From Hyphomicrobiales bacterium (GTDB lineage: Bacteria > Pseudomonadota > Alphaproteobacteria > Rhizobiales > NORP267): a DNA stretch of 39,172 nt. A program made the position numbers and the translations under genes. Shown here in pieces: positions 1 through 7,463 of the stretch. The notes under the pieces were generated by a model. The model did not search any database and had not been told where the DNA came from. It saw only the letters and a program-made list of their open reading frames with translations. The stretch spans positions 1-39,172 of the forward strand of contig JAJFGZ010000015.1 in the NCBI GenBank assembly GCA_021775855.1, in the 5' to 3' direction. The first letter of the stretch is position 1. Each line of letters opens with the position of its first letter.

Positions 1-122
1 TCTGACGCCTTCAGGCTGGAAAAATCGCCCTGGAAACCCGCCATGGCGGTGCGTTTTGCGGCAACAATTACGATCGGATCACTTGAGATTTCAGAACCAG
101 ACACGGGTTTCTCCATGGTCAT
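1..122 (-). CDS. Acetyl-CoA C-acyltransferase (thiolase), N-terminal fragment cut by window edge
   Basis: On the minus strand an open frame starts at ATG 122 (or the second in-frame ATG at 116) and runs off the left end without a stop. After a short variable N-terminus it reads DPIVIVAAKRTAMAGFQGDF then SSLKAS. This is the first beta-strand and the conserved R-T-x-x-G/A-x-F-x-G segment at the start of degradative and biosynthetic thiolases (AtoB/PhaA type). Thiolases condense or cleave acetoacetyl-CoA or 3-ketoacyl-CoA in the cytosol. The gene begins about 60 bases after the ydcF stop on the same strand. The active-site Cys and His lie outside the window, so the subfamily cannot be fixed. No clear Shine-Dalgarno sequence decides between the two ATGs. 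Confidence 0.72.
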   Translation of the reverse strand, partial: MTMEKPVSGSEISSDPIVIVAAKRTAMAGFQGDFSSLKAS

Positions 123-178
123 TATCAATAGTTACAAGACCAATATCAGAACCTGACGGAGCTGGCCAAGGAAACGGA

Positions 179-985
179 CTAGGGGCCTGGGAAAAACGCG
201 TCGGATCGCCCGGTCAGCCAATAAGAGACAAGGCCGATCCATTCGTGCACTGCCTGATCGAGCTTTGCCATTTTGCCCGCGCCGGAGGAGTTCGTTGTAA
301 AGGAGGCGCCAAAACTGCCCAACCTGAAATCGACCGGATAGGCGATGACGTTAAAACCCACCCGGCGAAATACACCCACAGCGCGCGGCATATGAAACGC
401 CGATGTTATCAACAGCCAGCGAAATTCCGGCGTGGGTTGCAGAATTTCCTGGAGATTTTCGGCGTTCTGCCAAGTGTTCTGCGATTGTCGTTCAAACATG
501 ATTCCATCTGTCGGTAGTCCAGCCCGTTCAAGCAGAGACTTCACCACATCCGCTTCCCTGGCAAAAGATTCTGTACCGCCTTCGCTCAATCCACCGCCTC
601 CCGCAAAGGTAATTATTTTTTCCGGAAACCGACGGGCCAATTCGATCAGTTTGAAAATCCGCTCGGCGGCTCCGCCAACCGTCGGCTCATTGCGTGACTG
701 CGAAATATGGAGGTTCGATGCGCCCCCAAGCACAATAATTCCGTCAAACGACGAACTATCCAATTCCTGTATCTGGGGAAATCTGTTCTCAAGCGGTGCA
801 AGCGCCCATTCACCGACAGGACTGAACGCAGCTAGAAACAAGCCTAATAATGAAATGGTTACGAAGGTTTTCGCTATTCGCCGCAAACGCGTAAACAAGA
901 GGAAAACCCCGATCAGGCCAAAAAGAACGAGAGAGTTCGTTGGGGCGATGAGAAACCAGGTGATTTTTGCGAGGTATAAAAACAT
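179..985 (-). CDS. YdcF/ElyC-like DUF218 family membrane protein
   Basis: 268 residues. Two hydrophobic segments (about residues 8-30 and 38-58) anchor a DUF218 domain from about residue 80. Recognisable landmarks are DGIIVLGGASN, the glycine run TFAGGGG, ERQSQNTWQNAENL and LLITSAFHMPRAVGVFRRVG followed by a final strand ending in VIAYPVDF. DUF218 proteins (YdcF, SanA, ElyC) are envelope-associated, and ElyC affects peptidoglycan and lipid-carrier metabolism. The substrate of this member is unknown. The N-terminus MFLYLAKITWFLIAPTN matches the usual start of this family, so ATG 985 is preferred although a terminator-like hairpin ends just in front of it. The frame is intact and of normal length. 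Confidence 0.85.
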   Translation of the reverse strand: MFLYLAKITWFLIAPTNSLVLFGLIGVFLLFTRLRRIAKTFVTISLLGLFLAAFSPVGEWALAPLENRFPQIQELDSSSFDGIIVLGGASNLHISQSRNEPTVGGAAERIFKLIELARRFPEKIITFAGGGGLSEGGTESFAREADVVKSLLERAGLPTDGIMFERQSQNTWQNAENLQEILQPTPEFRWLLITSAFHMPRAVGVFRRVGFNVIAYPVDFRLGSFGASFTTNSSGAGKMAKLDQAVHEWIGLVSYWLTGRSDAFFPGP

Positions 986-1008
986 GCCCGAGCTTTACCG
1001 CCCGGGCT
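976..1008 (-). terminator. Rho-independent terminator of the GcvT-fused dehydrogenase, overlapping the ydcF start
   Basis: Read on the minus strand, arms GCCCGGGC (1007-1000) and GCTCGGGC (993-986) pair with one mismatch around a six-base loop. The sequence ATG then TTTTT (982-978) follows. The hairpin lies 35 bases after the stop of the upstream dehydrogenase gene. The T-run is also the second codon of ydcF, so the same bases serve as terminator tail and coding sequence. Structure is seen directly; function is inferred. Confidence 0.6.
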
Positions 1009-1042
1009 TGATTCCGTCCAGTACCGCGATTCCTCACACGGA

Positions 1043-3556
1043 TCAGGACCGCAATCGCTCGTTTTCCGGATCAAACGGCGATTCTGCAATCACTGTTGCC
1101 CTGAATGTTTTGTCCAACAATTTAATGTCCATATCGGTGCCAGGTGCGCTGAAGTCCGGCTTGACCATGGCTAGTGCAATGGATTTCTCGATCCGCCAGC
1201 CAAACCCCCCAGACGTAGCCCGCCCGATTAGGTTGCCGTCCTTGTAGATGGCCTCCGAGCCGCGCGCGTCGGAATCAGTCACATCGTGGACTTCGAGCGT
1301 GACGTAATTCCACCGTAGGCCGTCCGCTTTTGCCCGCACCACCGCATCGCGACCGATAAAGTCGCCCTTGTTGGGATGCACAAACCGATCGAGACCGGAT
1401 TCATAGGCATTGTATTCGATCGACATTTCGCGGGGGATCAACCTGTAACTCTTCTCCACGGCCATCGCCGTCATGGCCCGGATGCCGAACGGTTTGATGT
1501 CGAATTCCGCACCTGCTTCCATCAGGAGGTCGAAGATCGTGTTCTGCTGCTCGATCGGGTGGTGGAATTCGTACCCCAATTCGCCGACAAAATTCATCCG
1601 CAGCACATGGGCGTTGGCAGGACCAATGCTGATCTTGCGGCCCGTTAGCCAACGGAAGGCTTCGTTTGACATATCGGTCCTGGTGATTTTTTGCAGAACC
1701 CTGCGGCTGTTCGGCCCAGCCAGAACGAGTACCCCCCAGCCTTCGGTATAGGGTTGCATCTGAACGCTGCCATCATCGGGCAAGGCCTTGCGCAGATAAT
1801 CGTGATCGTGGGCTTCAAACGCGCCGGCCGAGACCAGATAAAAATGCTGATCGGCGATCTTGTAGATTGTGAATTCGGCGCGTACCCCACCATCCCTAGT
1901 CAACATGTGGCAGAGATTGACCCGGCCGGCATTTTTTGGAACGCGGTTGGCGACAAGTCCATCGAGCCAGGCCTCGGCGCCCGGTCCGGTGATGAAACAT
2001 TTGGCAAAGGCCGACATATCCAGAAGGCCAACATTGTCGTGGACGTTTTTGACCTCGTTCCCCACATGCTCAAAATAGTTCGAGCGACGGAAAGACCATT
2101 TTTCAACAATCCGCCCGTCTGCAAGCGGCACCGCGTGGTTGTGGTTCAACAACACGTCCACACCGACCCCAATTTCCTCCTCCGGAACTTCATAGCCCTT
2201 TGGCGCGAACCAGTTTGGGCGCTCCCAGCCATATACCGAACCGAATACCCCCCCGAGCGCCTTCATCCGCCCGTAACACGGCGTTGTCTTTAGCGGGCGC
2301 GCGGCGGCCCGTTCCTCGTCCGGATAATGGGTCGAGAAAACGTTGGCATAGGCCTCCTCGTTTTTCTCGATTAAGTACCCTTCAGTCGCGTATGGCCCGA
2401 AGCGCCGGGGATCGACTCCCATCATGTCGATGGTTGGTTCCCCGTCGACGATCCATTCGGCGAGCTGCCAACCCGCCCCGCCAGCAGCCGTGATGCCGAA
2501 GCTGTGGCCCTCGTTCAGCCAGAAATTCTTTAACCCCGGTGCCGGACCGATGATGGGCGAGCCGTCTGGTGTGTAACAAATTGCGCCGTTATAAACCTGC
2601 TTGATCCCCACCTCACCAAACGCAGGTACCCGCTCAATTGCCGATTCAATATGGGGTTCGAGCCGTTCCAATTCGCCGTTAAACAACTCGAATTCAGAAT
2701 TCTCCGTTGGCCCGTCGACATAACAACAAGGTGCGCCCTTTTCGTAAATACCGAGCAACAGCCCGCCGGCCTCTTCACGCAAATACCAGGCTGAATCGGA
2801 TTCGCGCAGCACGCCCATTTCCGGCTCGCCCGCTTTATGACGTGCAACAATATCCGGGTGCGGTTCGGTGACGATAAACTGATGCTCCACCGGGATTGCC
2901 GGCACGTCCAAACCGACCATGTGTCCAGTCTGGCGGGCAAAGTTGCCGGTTGCTGTGACCACGTGTTCGCATGTGATCTTGCCCTTGTCGGTATGGACGA
3001 CCCACTCGCCATTGTTTTGCTGCGTGATGCCGGTGACGACAGTATTCCGGTGGATCTTGGCACCCAGGTTGCGCGCGCCCGCGGCCAGGGCCTGGGTCAG
3101 GTCGGCGGGCTGGATATAGCCGTCTTCGGGGTGCTGGATTGCGCCCAGAAGCCCGTCGGTCTCGCAGAGCGGCCATATCTCCTTGATCTGTTCCGGGGTC
3201 AGGGTTTCGACTTTTACGCCGATCGTCTCGGCGACGCCTGCATAATACATATATTCGTCCCAGCGGTCCTGACACCGCGCCAGCCGGATATTGGAGCAGA
3301 CCGAAAAGCCTACTTTCATCCCGGTCTCGGCTTCCAACTTGTGGTAAAATTTGACCGAGTATTTGTGGATCTGGCCGACCGAATAACTCATGTTGAACAA
3401 CGGCAGCAGACCGGCCGCGTGCCAGGTCGAGCCCGAGGTCAGCTCCTTGCGCTCAAGAAGCATAACGTCGGTCCAGCCCTTTTTAGCCAGATGATAGAGC
3501 GTTGAGACGCCTACGACGCCGCCACCAATCACCACTACGCGTGCGCTGCTCTCCAT
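1043..3556 (-). CDS. FAD-dependent dehydrogenase fused to GcvT (dimethylglycine/sarcosine dehydrogenase family)
   Basis: 837 residues, full length for this family. An N-terminal DAO-type FAD fold shows GGGVVG at residues 11-16, the ribose-binding E35, and SGSTWHAAG, whose His (H46) aligns with the covalent flavin-linking histidine of dimethylglycine and sarcosine dehydrogenases. A central FAO_M linker follows, then an aminomethyltransferase (GCV_T) domain and GCV_T_C to the C-terminus. Characterised relatives oxidatively demethylate N-methylated glycines and pass the one-carbon unit to tetrahydrofolate. Which substrate is used here (dimethylglycine, sarcosine or another amine) cannot be told from sequence. 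The sequence AAGGGA lies in front of ATG 3556. It appears monocistronic, with a terminator at 976-1008. The 168-base gap upstream shows nothing else clear. Confidence 0.88.
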   Translation of the reverse strand: MESSARVVVIGGGVVGVSTLYHLAKKGWTDVMLLERKELTSGSTWHAAGLLPLFNMSYSVGQIHKYSVKFYHKLEAETGMKVGFSVCSNIRLARCQDRWDEYMYYAGVAETIGVKVETLTPEQIKEIWPLCETDGLLGAIQHPEDGYIQPADLTQALAAGARNLGAKIHRNTVVTGITQQNNGEWVVHTDKGKITCEHVVTATGNFARQTGHMVGLDVPAIPVEHQFIVTEPHPDIVARHKAGEPEMGVLRESDSAWYLREEAGGLLLGIYEKGAPCCYVDGPTENSEFELFNGELERLEPHIESAIERVPAFGEVGIKQVYNGAICYTPDGSPIIGPAPGLKNFWLNEGHSFGITAAGGAGWQLAEWIVDGEPTIDMMGVDPRRFGPYATEGYLIEKNEEAYANVFSTHYPDEERAAARPLKTTPCYGRMKALGGVFGSVYGWERPNWFAPKGYEVPEEEIGVGVDVLLNHNHAVPLADGRIVEKWSFRRSNYFEHVGNEVKNVHDNVGLLDMSAFAKCFITGPGAEAWLDGLVANRVPKNAGRVNLCHMLTRDGGVRAEFTIYKIADQHFYLVSAGAFEAHDHDYLRKALPDDGSVQMQPYTEGWGVLVLAGPNSRRVLQKITRTDMSNEAFRWLTGRKISIGPANAHVLRMNFVGELGYEFHHPIEQQNTIFDLLMEAGAEFDIKPFGIRAMTAMAVEKSYRLIPREMSIEYNAYESGLDRFVHPNKGDFIGRDAVVRAKADGLRWNYVTLEVHDVTDSDARGSEAIYKDGNLIGRATSGGFGWRIEKSIALAMVKPDFSAPGTDMDIKLLDKTFRATVIAESPFDPENERLRS

Positions 3557-3723
3557 CCGCTTGTCCCTTAAACGTGGCCCTGAGCCAATTTTTGAAATGT
3601 AGTAAAATCATATTCCCAGGACAGGAGGAACAGATCAGATATCCGACATGGAATAAGCGAATTGCGACGCACGCGCGTGTCCGCTAACCGCAAGCGGCAA
3701 ATCAGGCGATCATTGCGACTATA

Positions 3724-4161
3724 CTATTCGCTGCCATCCCCGGATGAGGCATCAGTGCTCGCCGCCTCGTTCGGCAGAGAATCCTCGGCGAGGTAATATT
3801 TGTTGACCCAGCCTTTCACAAAATCCTCGGTGATTACGAAGCACCAATGGTTGTGCAGATCACCAAAGCGACTCTGTTGAGCCGGGCTGAAATTCTCCCA
3901 GATACCTGGATTGATATACGGCACGCACTCGGTATAGCGCAGATGCCTGGCATCAGGGGCAAGTGAGTCTATGCGGGGATAATCTGATCCAGGGCCGATG
4001 CGCACGTTGAGCGAAGAATTAGCGCTGACATTCGCCACGCGCCAAGCATCCGGCCCGTCGGCTTCGGCGCGCGCCGGTGCACAGGCGCTTAGTAAAACGA
4101 TCCCTGCTAAAAGCAGCAACGGAAATAAAAAAAGTGAGAAAATTTTATTTGAACGCGGCAT
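3724..4161 (-). CDS. SH3-domain putative lipoprotein
   Basis: 145 residues from ATG 4161. The start has AAAGGGA about eight bases upstream and is preferred to an in-frame GTG at 4188. The N-terminus is a signal sequence (MPRSNKIFSLFLFPLLLLAG) ending in lipobox LSAC, so export and lipidation at that Cys are expected. The mature part holds a bacterial SH3-like fold: NVRIGPGSDYPRIDSLAPDA near its start and CFVITEDFVKGWVNKYYLAE at its end. Two further Cys residues (TEC, HWC) could form a disulfide. Such periplasmic SH3b domains often bind cell-wall or protein partners; no specific role can be given. It is followed by no gene in the same direction for about 170 bases. Confidence 0.75.
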   Translation of the reverse strand: MPRSNKIFSLFLFPLLLLAGIVLLSACAPARAEADGPDAWRVANVSANSSLNVRIGPGSDYPRIDSLAPDARHLRYTECVPYINPGIWENFSPAQQSRFGDLHNHWCFVITEDFVKGWVNKYYLAEDSLPNEAASTDASSGDGSE

Positions 4162-4303
4162 GATCCATGTCCCTTTGTGAAAGAACACCCACCAGCCAGC
4201 GATTTAAAGTCTACACGCCAAATCTCTCAAGGCATAGTCATTACACAGAATATCTGTTTCCCGGTCCAGTTTGGTGTCTCAGGAGTCTGATCCGCGAGAC
4301 TGA

Positions 4304-5476
4304 TCAGGCCGTCTCTGCAAACAATTCCCGGCCGATCAGCATGCGGCGAATTTCGCTGGTCCCGGCGCCGATCTCGTAAAGTTTTGCATCGCGCAAAAGC
4401 CGCCCGGTTCCGCTCTCACTGACATACCCCATACCACCCAACGCCTGGATCGCCTCAAGCGCCATCCAGGTCGCTTTTTCTGATGCGAGCAGGATGGCGC
4501 CGGCGGCGTCCTTGCGGCTTGTCTCGCCCCGGTCGCACGCCTGCGCCACGGTATACACATACGCCCGGCAGGCATTCATGGTCGTGTACATGTCGGCGAG
4601 TTTGCCCTGCATCAATTGGAAGGTTCCGATCGGCTTGCCGAATTGCTGACGCTCGTGGACGTAAGGGATAACAATGTCCATACAGTTCTGCATAATGCCG
4701 AGGGGGCCGCCGGCGAGAACCGAACGTTCGTAATCAAGCCCGCTCATCAAGACGTTGACGCCGCTGCCGACCTTACCCAACACATTCTCTTCCGGGACTT
4801 CGCAATCTTGGAATACCAGCTCGCAGGTATCCGACCCGCGCATGCCGAGCTTGTCCAGTTTCTGAGCCGTTGAAAAACCCTTCATGCCCTTCTCTATCAG
4901 GAAGGCAGTGATGCCACGCGGCCCGGCATTCATGTCGGTCTTGGCGTAGACCACGAGCGTGTCGGCGCCCGGACCGTTGGTAATCCACATCTTGTTGCCG
5001 TTGAGGACGTACCGGTCGCCGCGTTTCTCTGCCTTCGTGCGCATGCCGACAACATCCGACCCAGCGCCCGGTTCCGACATGGCGAGTGCGCCAAGGTGTT
5101 CGCCGGACATCAGTTTCGGCAGATATTTCTTCTTCTGTGCATCGTTGCCGTTGCGGCTGATCTGATTGATGCACAGGTTCGAATGGGCACCATAGGACAG
5201 CCCAACCGACGCCGAGCCCCGGCTGATCTCCTCTACCGCCACCACATGCTCCAGATACCCCATGCCGGTGCCGCCATCTTCCTCCGGCACCGTGATGCCG
5301 TGCAGCCCCAATGCCCCGAGAGCCGGCCACAGGTCCCGCGGAAATTCATTTTTCTCATCGATCTCCGCCGCCCGCGGCAGGATATTATCGGCGGTGAAGG
5401 AGCGAACGGAATCGCGCAACATATCGACGGTTTCGTCGTGGCCGAAATTCAGCGATGGGTAATCGTTGGCAAGCAT
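4304..5476 (-). CDS. ivd: Isovaleryl-CoA dehydrogenase
   Basis: 390 residues, the family's usual length. Acyl-CoA dehydrogenase signatures are complete: [12 protein letters not shown] (about 131-142), MWITNG, QFGKPIG, and the C-terminal [32 protein letters not shown] places Glu250 at the position of the catalytic base that is characteristic of isovaleryl-CoA dehydrogenase (E254 in the human enzyme), rather than the late Glu of short- and medium-chain enzymes. It converts isovaleryl-CoA to 3-methylcrotonyl-CoA with FAD, passing electrons to ETF, in leucine breakdown. It is the last gene of a four-gene minus-strand cluster headed by a MerR regulator, 27 bases after the thioesterase stop. Methylcrotonyl-CoA carboxylase, often adjacent, is not in the window. 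Confidence 0.92.
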   Translation of the reverse strand: MLANDYPSLNFGHDETVDMLRDSVRSFTADNILPRAAEIDEKNEFPRDLWPALGALGLHGITVPEEDGGTGMGYLEHVVAVEEISRGSASVGLSYGAHSNLCINQISRNGNDAQKKKYLPKLMSGEHLGALAMSEPGAGSDVVGMRTKAEKRGDRYVLNGNKMWITNGPGADTLVVYAKTDMNAGPRGITAFLIEKGMKGFSTAQKLDKLGMRGSDTCELVFQDCEVPEENVLGKVGSGVNVLMSGLDYERSVLAGGPLGIMQNCMDIVIPYVHERQQFGKPIGTFQLMQGKLADMYTTMNACRAYVYTVAQACDRGETSRKDAAGAILLASEKATWMALEAIQALGGMGYVSESGTGRLLRDAKLYEIGAGTSEIRRMLIGRELFAETA

Positions 5477-5503
5477 GGGAAGTCCTGTTTCTCAAATTGC
5501 AAA

Positions 5504-5920
5504 TTATTTCTGCAGTTGCTCGGCCTTTTGCCGCACATCATCCGGCAAGGGCACGCTTTTTCGTCTCTCGGTATCAAAGTGCACCGCGAGCAATTCCGAG
5601 GTGGCGACCGCCTCTCCGGTACTGGTATCGCACATTTCGTGCAGAAAACGCACGGTCTTGTTGCCGAGTTCGACGGTGTGGGTGCGCACGGTTACAATAT
5701 CTCCGGCGTGAAGCTCTTTCAGGTATTTCGTAGTCTGCTCCAGGGCCGCCATGCCACGATTATTCCCGATCAGGAAGTCCCTTGTCATCCCGAGTTGGGT
5801 AAAGAAATGCCAGCTCGCTTCGTCGAACTTTCCTGTGAACCACATGACATTCATGTGTCCCATGTAATCGCACTGCCAGGGATAGACCAATCCCTGATAG
5901 CTGATCGGAAATTCGCTCAA
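5504..5920 (-). CDS. Acyl-CoA thioesterase, 4HBT hotdog family
   Basis: 138 residues if the TTG at 5920 is the start. It begins at the family's usual N-terminus, has GGGA upstream, and lies just after the previous gene's stop (5932-5934). The same frame is open further upstream to 6004 but there overlaps the preceding thioesterase gene. The 4HBT motif is clear: YPWQCDYMGHMNVMWF carries the catalytic Asp and the GHxN turn. Later segments include VRTHTVELGNKTVRF and a typical C-terminal strand. It probably hydrolyses a short or branched acyl-CoA in the cytosol. Neighbours suggest a CoA-recycling or overflow role in leucine catabolism, which is inference. Confidence 0.8.
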   Translation of the reverse strand: MSEFPISYQGLVYPWQCDYMGHMNVMWFTGKFDEASWHFFTQLGMTRDFLIGNNRGMAALEQTTKYLKELHAGDIVTVRTHTVELGNKTVRFLHEMCDTSTGEAVATSELLAVHFDTERRKSVPLPDDVRQKAEQLQK

Positions 5921-5931
5921 TGTCCGTTTCC

Positions 5932-6396
5932 CTATTTGCTGGTTTTCCGTACATGATCGGACGTATCCGCCATGGTCATGAAAGTGCCGAGCAGACTGGC
6001 GCAATGTATTCGCTTGCCGTCGGTCACGCCGTACACATCGGAACGGCAGACGGTCAGGGTCTTGCCGGCTCGGATCACCTGGCCAACGGCGATTAAGGCG
6101 TCGCCAGTCGCCGGTGCCATGATATTCAATTTGTATTCGACAGTTAGAACAGAATCCTCTGCCCGCATCACGGAAAACGCTGAATACCCACCCGCGGTAT
6201 CCGCAATGGTGCCTATCAACCCGCCGTGGAAAAATCCGTGTTGTTGAAGCAGGTCGGTACGTTTGGGCAGCCGGATGGTCACCGAACCGGGAACTACCTC
6301 ATCCAATACAGCACCAATGGTCCCCATGAATGTCTGGCGGACAAAACTATCACCGACGCGGGTGGCAAAATCAGGATTTCGCGGTTCAATCGACAT
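5932..6396 (-). CDS. PaaI-like hotdog thioesterase
   Basis: 154 residues from ATG 6396. The start overlaps the last 11 bases of the MerR gene, suggesting translational coupling. The open frame continues upstream to 6576 but that part is merR read in another frame. The hotdog motif QQHGFFHGGLIGTIADTAGG (HGG then a downstream Asp) is that of PaaI/YbgC-class acyl-CoA thioesterases, followed by TVEYKLNIMAPATGD and a conserved GKTLTVCRSDVYG strand. Substrate unknown; the cluster suggests an acyl-CoA of branched-chain amino-acid breakdown. Second of four genes. Confidence 0.82.
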   Translation of the reverse strand: MSIEPRNPDFATRVGDSFVRQTFMGTIGAVLDEVVPGSVTIRLPKRTDLLQQHGFFHGGLIGTIADTAGGYSAFSVMRAEDSVLTVEYKLNIMAPATGDALIAVGQVIRAGKTLTVCRSDVYGVTDGKRIHCASLLGTFMTMADTSDHVRKTSK

Positions 6397-6778
6397 CGGC
6401 GGATCCCAAAGCACCCAATCGCTCGTGACACCCGCGCTCGACCTCTTCCAATTCGCGCAGGGTGATTTCAATATCCGAGCGCTTTTGCAGCAAATCCGCC
6501 CGGCGTTCAGCGATCTTGTTGAGGAAATGCAGCAACTGCCCGGCTTCCCCGGGTGCAGCGTCGTACATAGTAACAATTTCGCGGATTTCGGCGAGCGTGA
6601 ATCCCAGCCGCTTTCCGCGCAGGATCAATTTAAGGCGGGTGCGGTCTGAAATGCTGTACAAACGCCGCCGCCCGCGCCGCAAGGGCGCGATCATGCCCTC
6701 GTCTTCGTAGTAGCGCAGCGTCCGCGTGGAAATATCGAATTCCCGCGTCAACTCAGTGATTGTAAAAAACTGCCGCAA
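6386..6778 (-). CDS. MerR-family regulator, LiuR-like
   Basis: 130 residues from TTG 6778, where MerR proteins normally begin (RQFFTITELTREFDIS). An ATG at 6868 in the same frame would put the N-terminus across the -35 box, -10 box and palindrome listed separately, so it is rejected. The winged helix is complete: TRTLRYYEDEGMIAPLR then RRRLYSISDRTRLKLILRGK. A coiled-coil dimerisation helix and a C-terminal region with a single Cys follow, so it is not a typical metal sensor. Position at the head of an isovaleryl-CoA dehydrogenase cluster fits LiuR, the known proteobacterial regulator of leucine/isovalerate degradation. Assignment to LiuR rests on context and the operator. Confidence 0.82.
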   Translation of the reverse strand: MRQFFTITELTREFDISTRTLRYYEDEGMIAPLRRGRRRLYSISDRTRLKLILRGKRLGFTLAEIREIVTMYDAAPGEAGQLLHFLNKIAERRADLLQKRSDIEITLRELEEVERGCHERLGALGSADVD

Positions 6779-6821
6779 GGCCAGTTTGCCCCCAAAATTC
6801 GTGATCGGAGGAGCTTTACAT

Positions 6822-6837
6822 ACTTTTACGTAAAAGT
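6822..6837. promoter_or_regulatory. Palindromic operator in front of the MerR/LiuR-like gene
   Basis: ACTTTTACGTAAAAGT is a perfect 16-base palindrome. It starts four bases downstream of the -10 box of the merR-ivd promoter and thus covers the expected transcription start. The core TTTACGTAAA resembles what I recall of LiuR-type sites. Binding by the regulator encoded just downstream (autoregulation) is inferred. Confidence 0.65.
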
Positions 6838-6840
6838 CAA

Positions 6841-6868
6841 TTAATATCCTAATTATGATTATTTTCAA
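6841..6868 (-). promoter_or_regulatory. Sigma70-like promoter of the merR-thioesterase-ivd cluster
   Basis: On the minus strand TTGAAA (6868-6863) and TATTAA (6846-6841) are separated by 16 bases. The palindrome at 6822-6837 follows directly. Spacing is normal for sigma70 rather than the 19-20 bases typical of MerR-activated promoters, which suggests repression by the regulator. Confidence 0.55.
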
Positions 6869-7062
6869 TGTGTTATATCAAACTGTCCAATGAACAGATT
6901 GACTGCCCACGGAGTCGATAGACACTATTCAGATTGGACGGGTAACGTTCGACGGTTCTGTCAGGGATTGGGGCCGCTGATTGCTCCTGGAACAATTCGC
7001 GCATGTCAGAACAGTTAGTTTGCTCATCAAATCGGAAATTCTCGTCAGATGTTCCCAGGTAG

Positions 7063-7389
7063 CTAGCGTAACGATTCCAGGTAAACAACGATGTCGTCAA
7101 TTTGTGGCGGCAAGAAAACGAATTCCGGCATATCCGGATGGCCGGTGGTTATGCCCTCGCCCAGCGCTTCGGTTAGCAGCATGGGTGCATATCGTTTGGC
7201 AATATCTCTGAATGGCGGCGCCTGCGGGTGGGGACTGGACCCATCCAAACCGACGGCGTGGCATCGCCCGCATTTTTCTGTAACAAGTGAAAGACCGCTA
7301 CCAGAATCTGCGGCTTCGGACCGGTCTGACACCATTGCCTGAACAAACATGACAGTGGCCACAAGTACAAACCGCAATGCGAAGCTCAT
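7063..7389 (-). CDS. Small class I c-type cytochrome, exported
   Basis: 108 residues. An N-terminal signal peptide (ALRFVLVATVMFVQAMVSD, cleavage after SEA likely) precedes a single haem-binding CGRCH. The second axial ligand is probably the Met in GHPDMPEF. It ends with the helix DDIVVYLESL usual for monohaem class I cytochromes. It should act as a periplasmic electron carrier; its partner cannot be named. It is alone on the minus strand, between mgtE (74 bases upstream) and the merR promoter region. The intergenic stretch 6869-7062 shows no other gene. Confidence 0.87.
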   Translation of the reverse strand: MSFALRFVLVATVMFVQAMVSDRSEAADSGSGLSLVTEKCGRCHAVGLDGSSPHPQAPPFRDIAKRYAPMLLTEALGEGITTGHPDMPEFVFLPPQIDDIVVYLESLR

Positions 7390-7463
7390 TTGTTTCTCCT
7401 GATACTGCGTGCCGGAATCATACGATCACCAAATCAACGGGAGGTTAAAACCGCGCACCACAT

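Noticed and set aside
56..517. Plus-strand open frame opposite the thiolase start and ydcF
   Set aside because: Composition is that of an antisense shadow; both opposite-strand frames match known families.
3660..3700. Possible terminator after the SH3 lipoprotein (CCGCT/AGCGG)
   Set aside because: Stem is only five bases with a seven-base loop and no T-run.
6779..6868. N-terminal extension of the MerR regulator from ATG 6868
   Set aside because: It would translate the -35 box, -10 box and operator palindrome; MerR homology begins at the TTG at 6778.
6873..7100. 75-codon open frame in the gap between the cytochrome and merR
   Set aside because: No family resemblance, overlaps the cytochrome 3' end and the merR promoter region, and no ribosome site.
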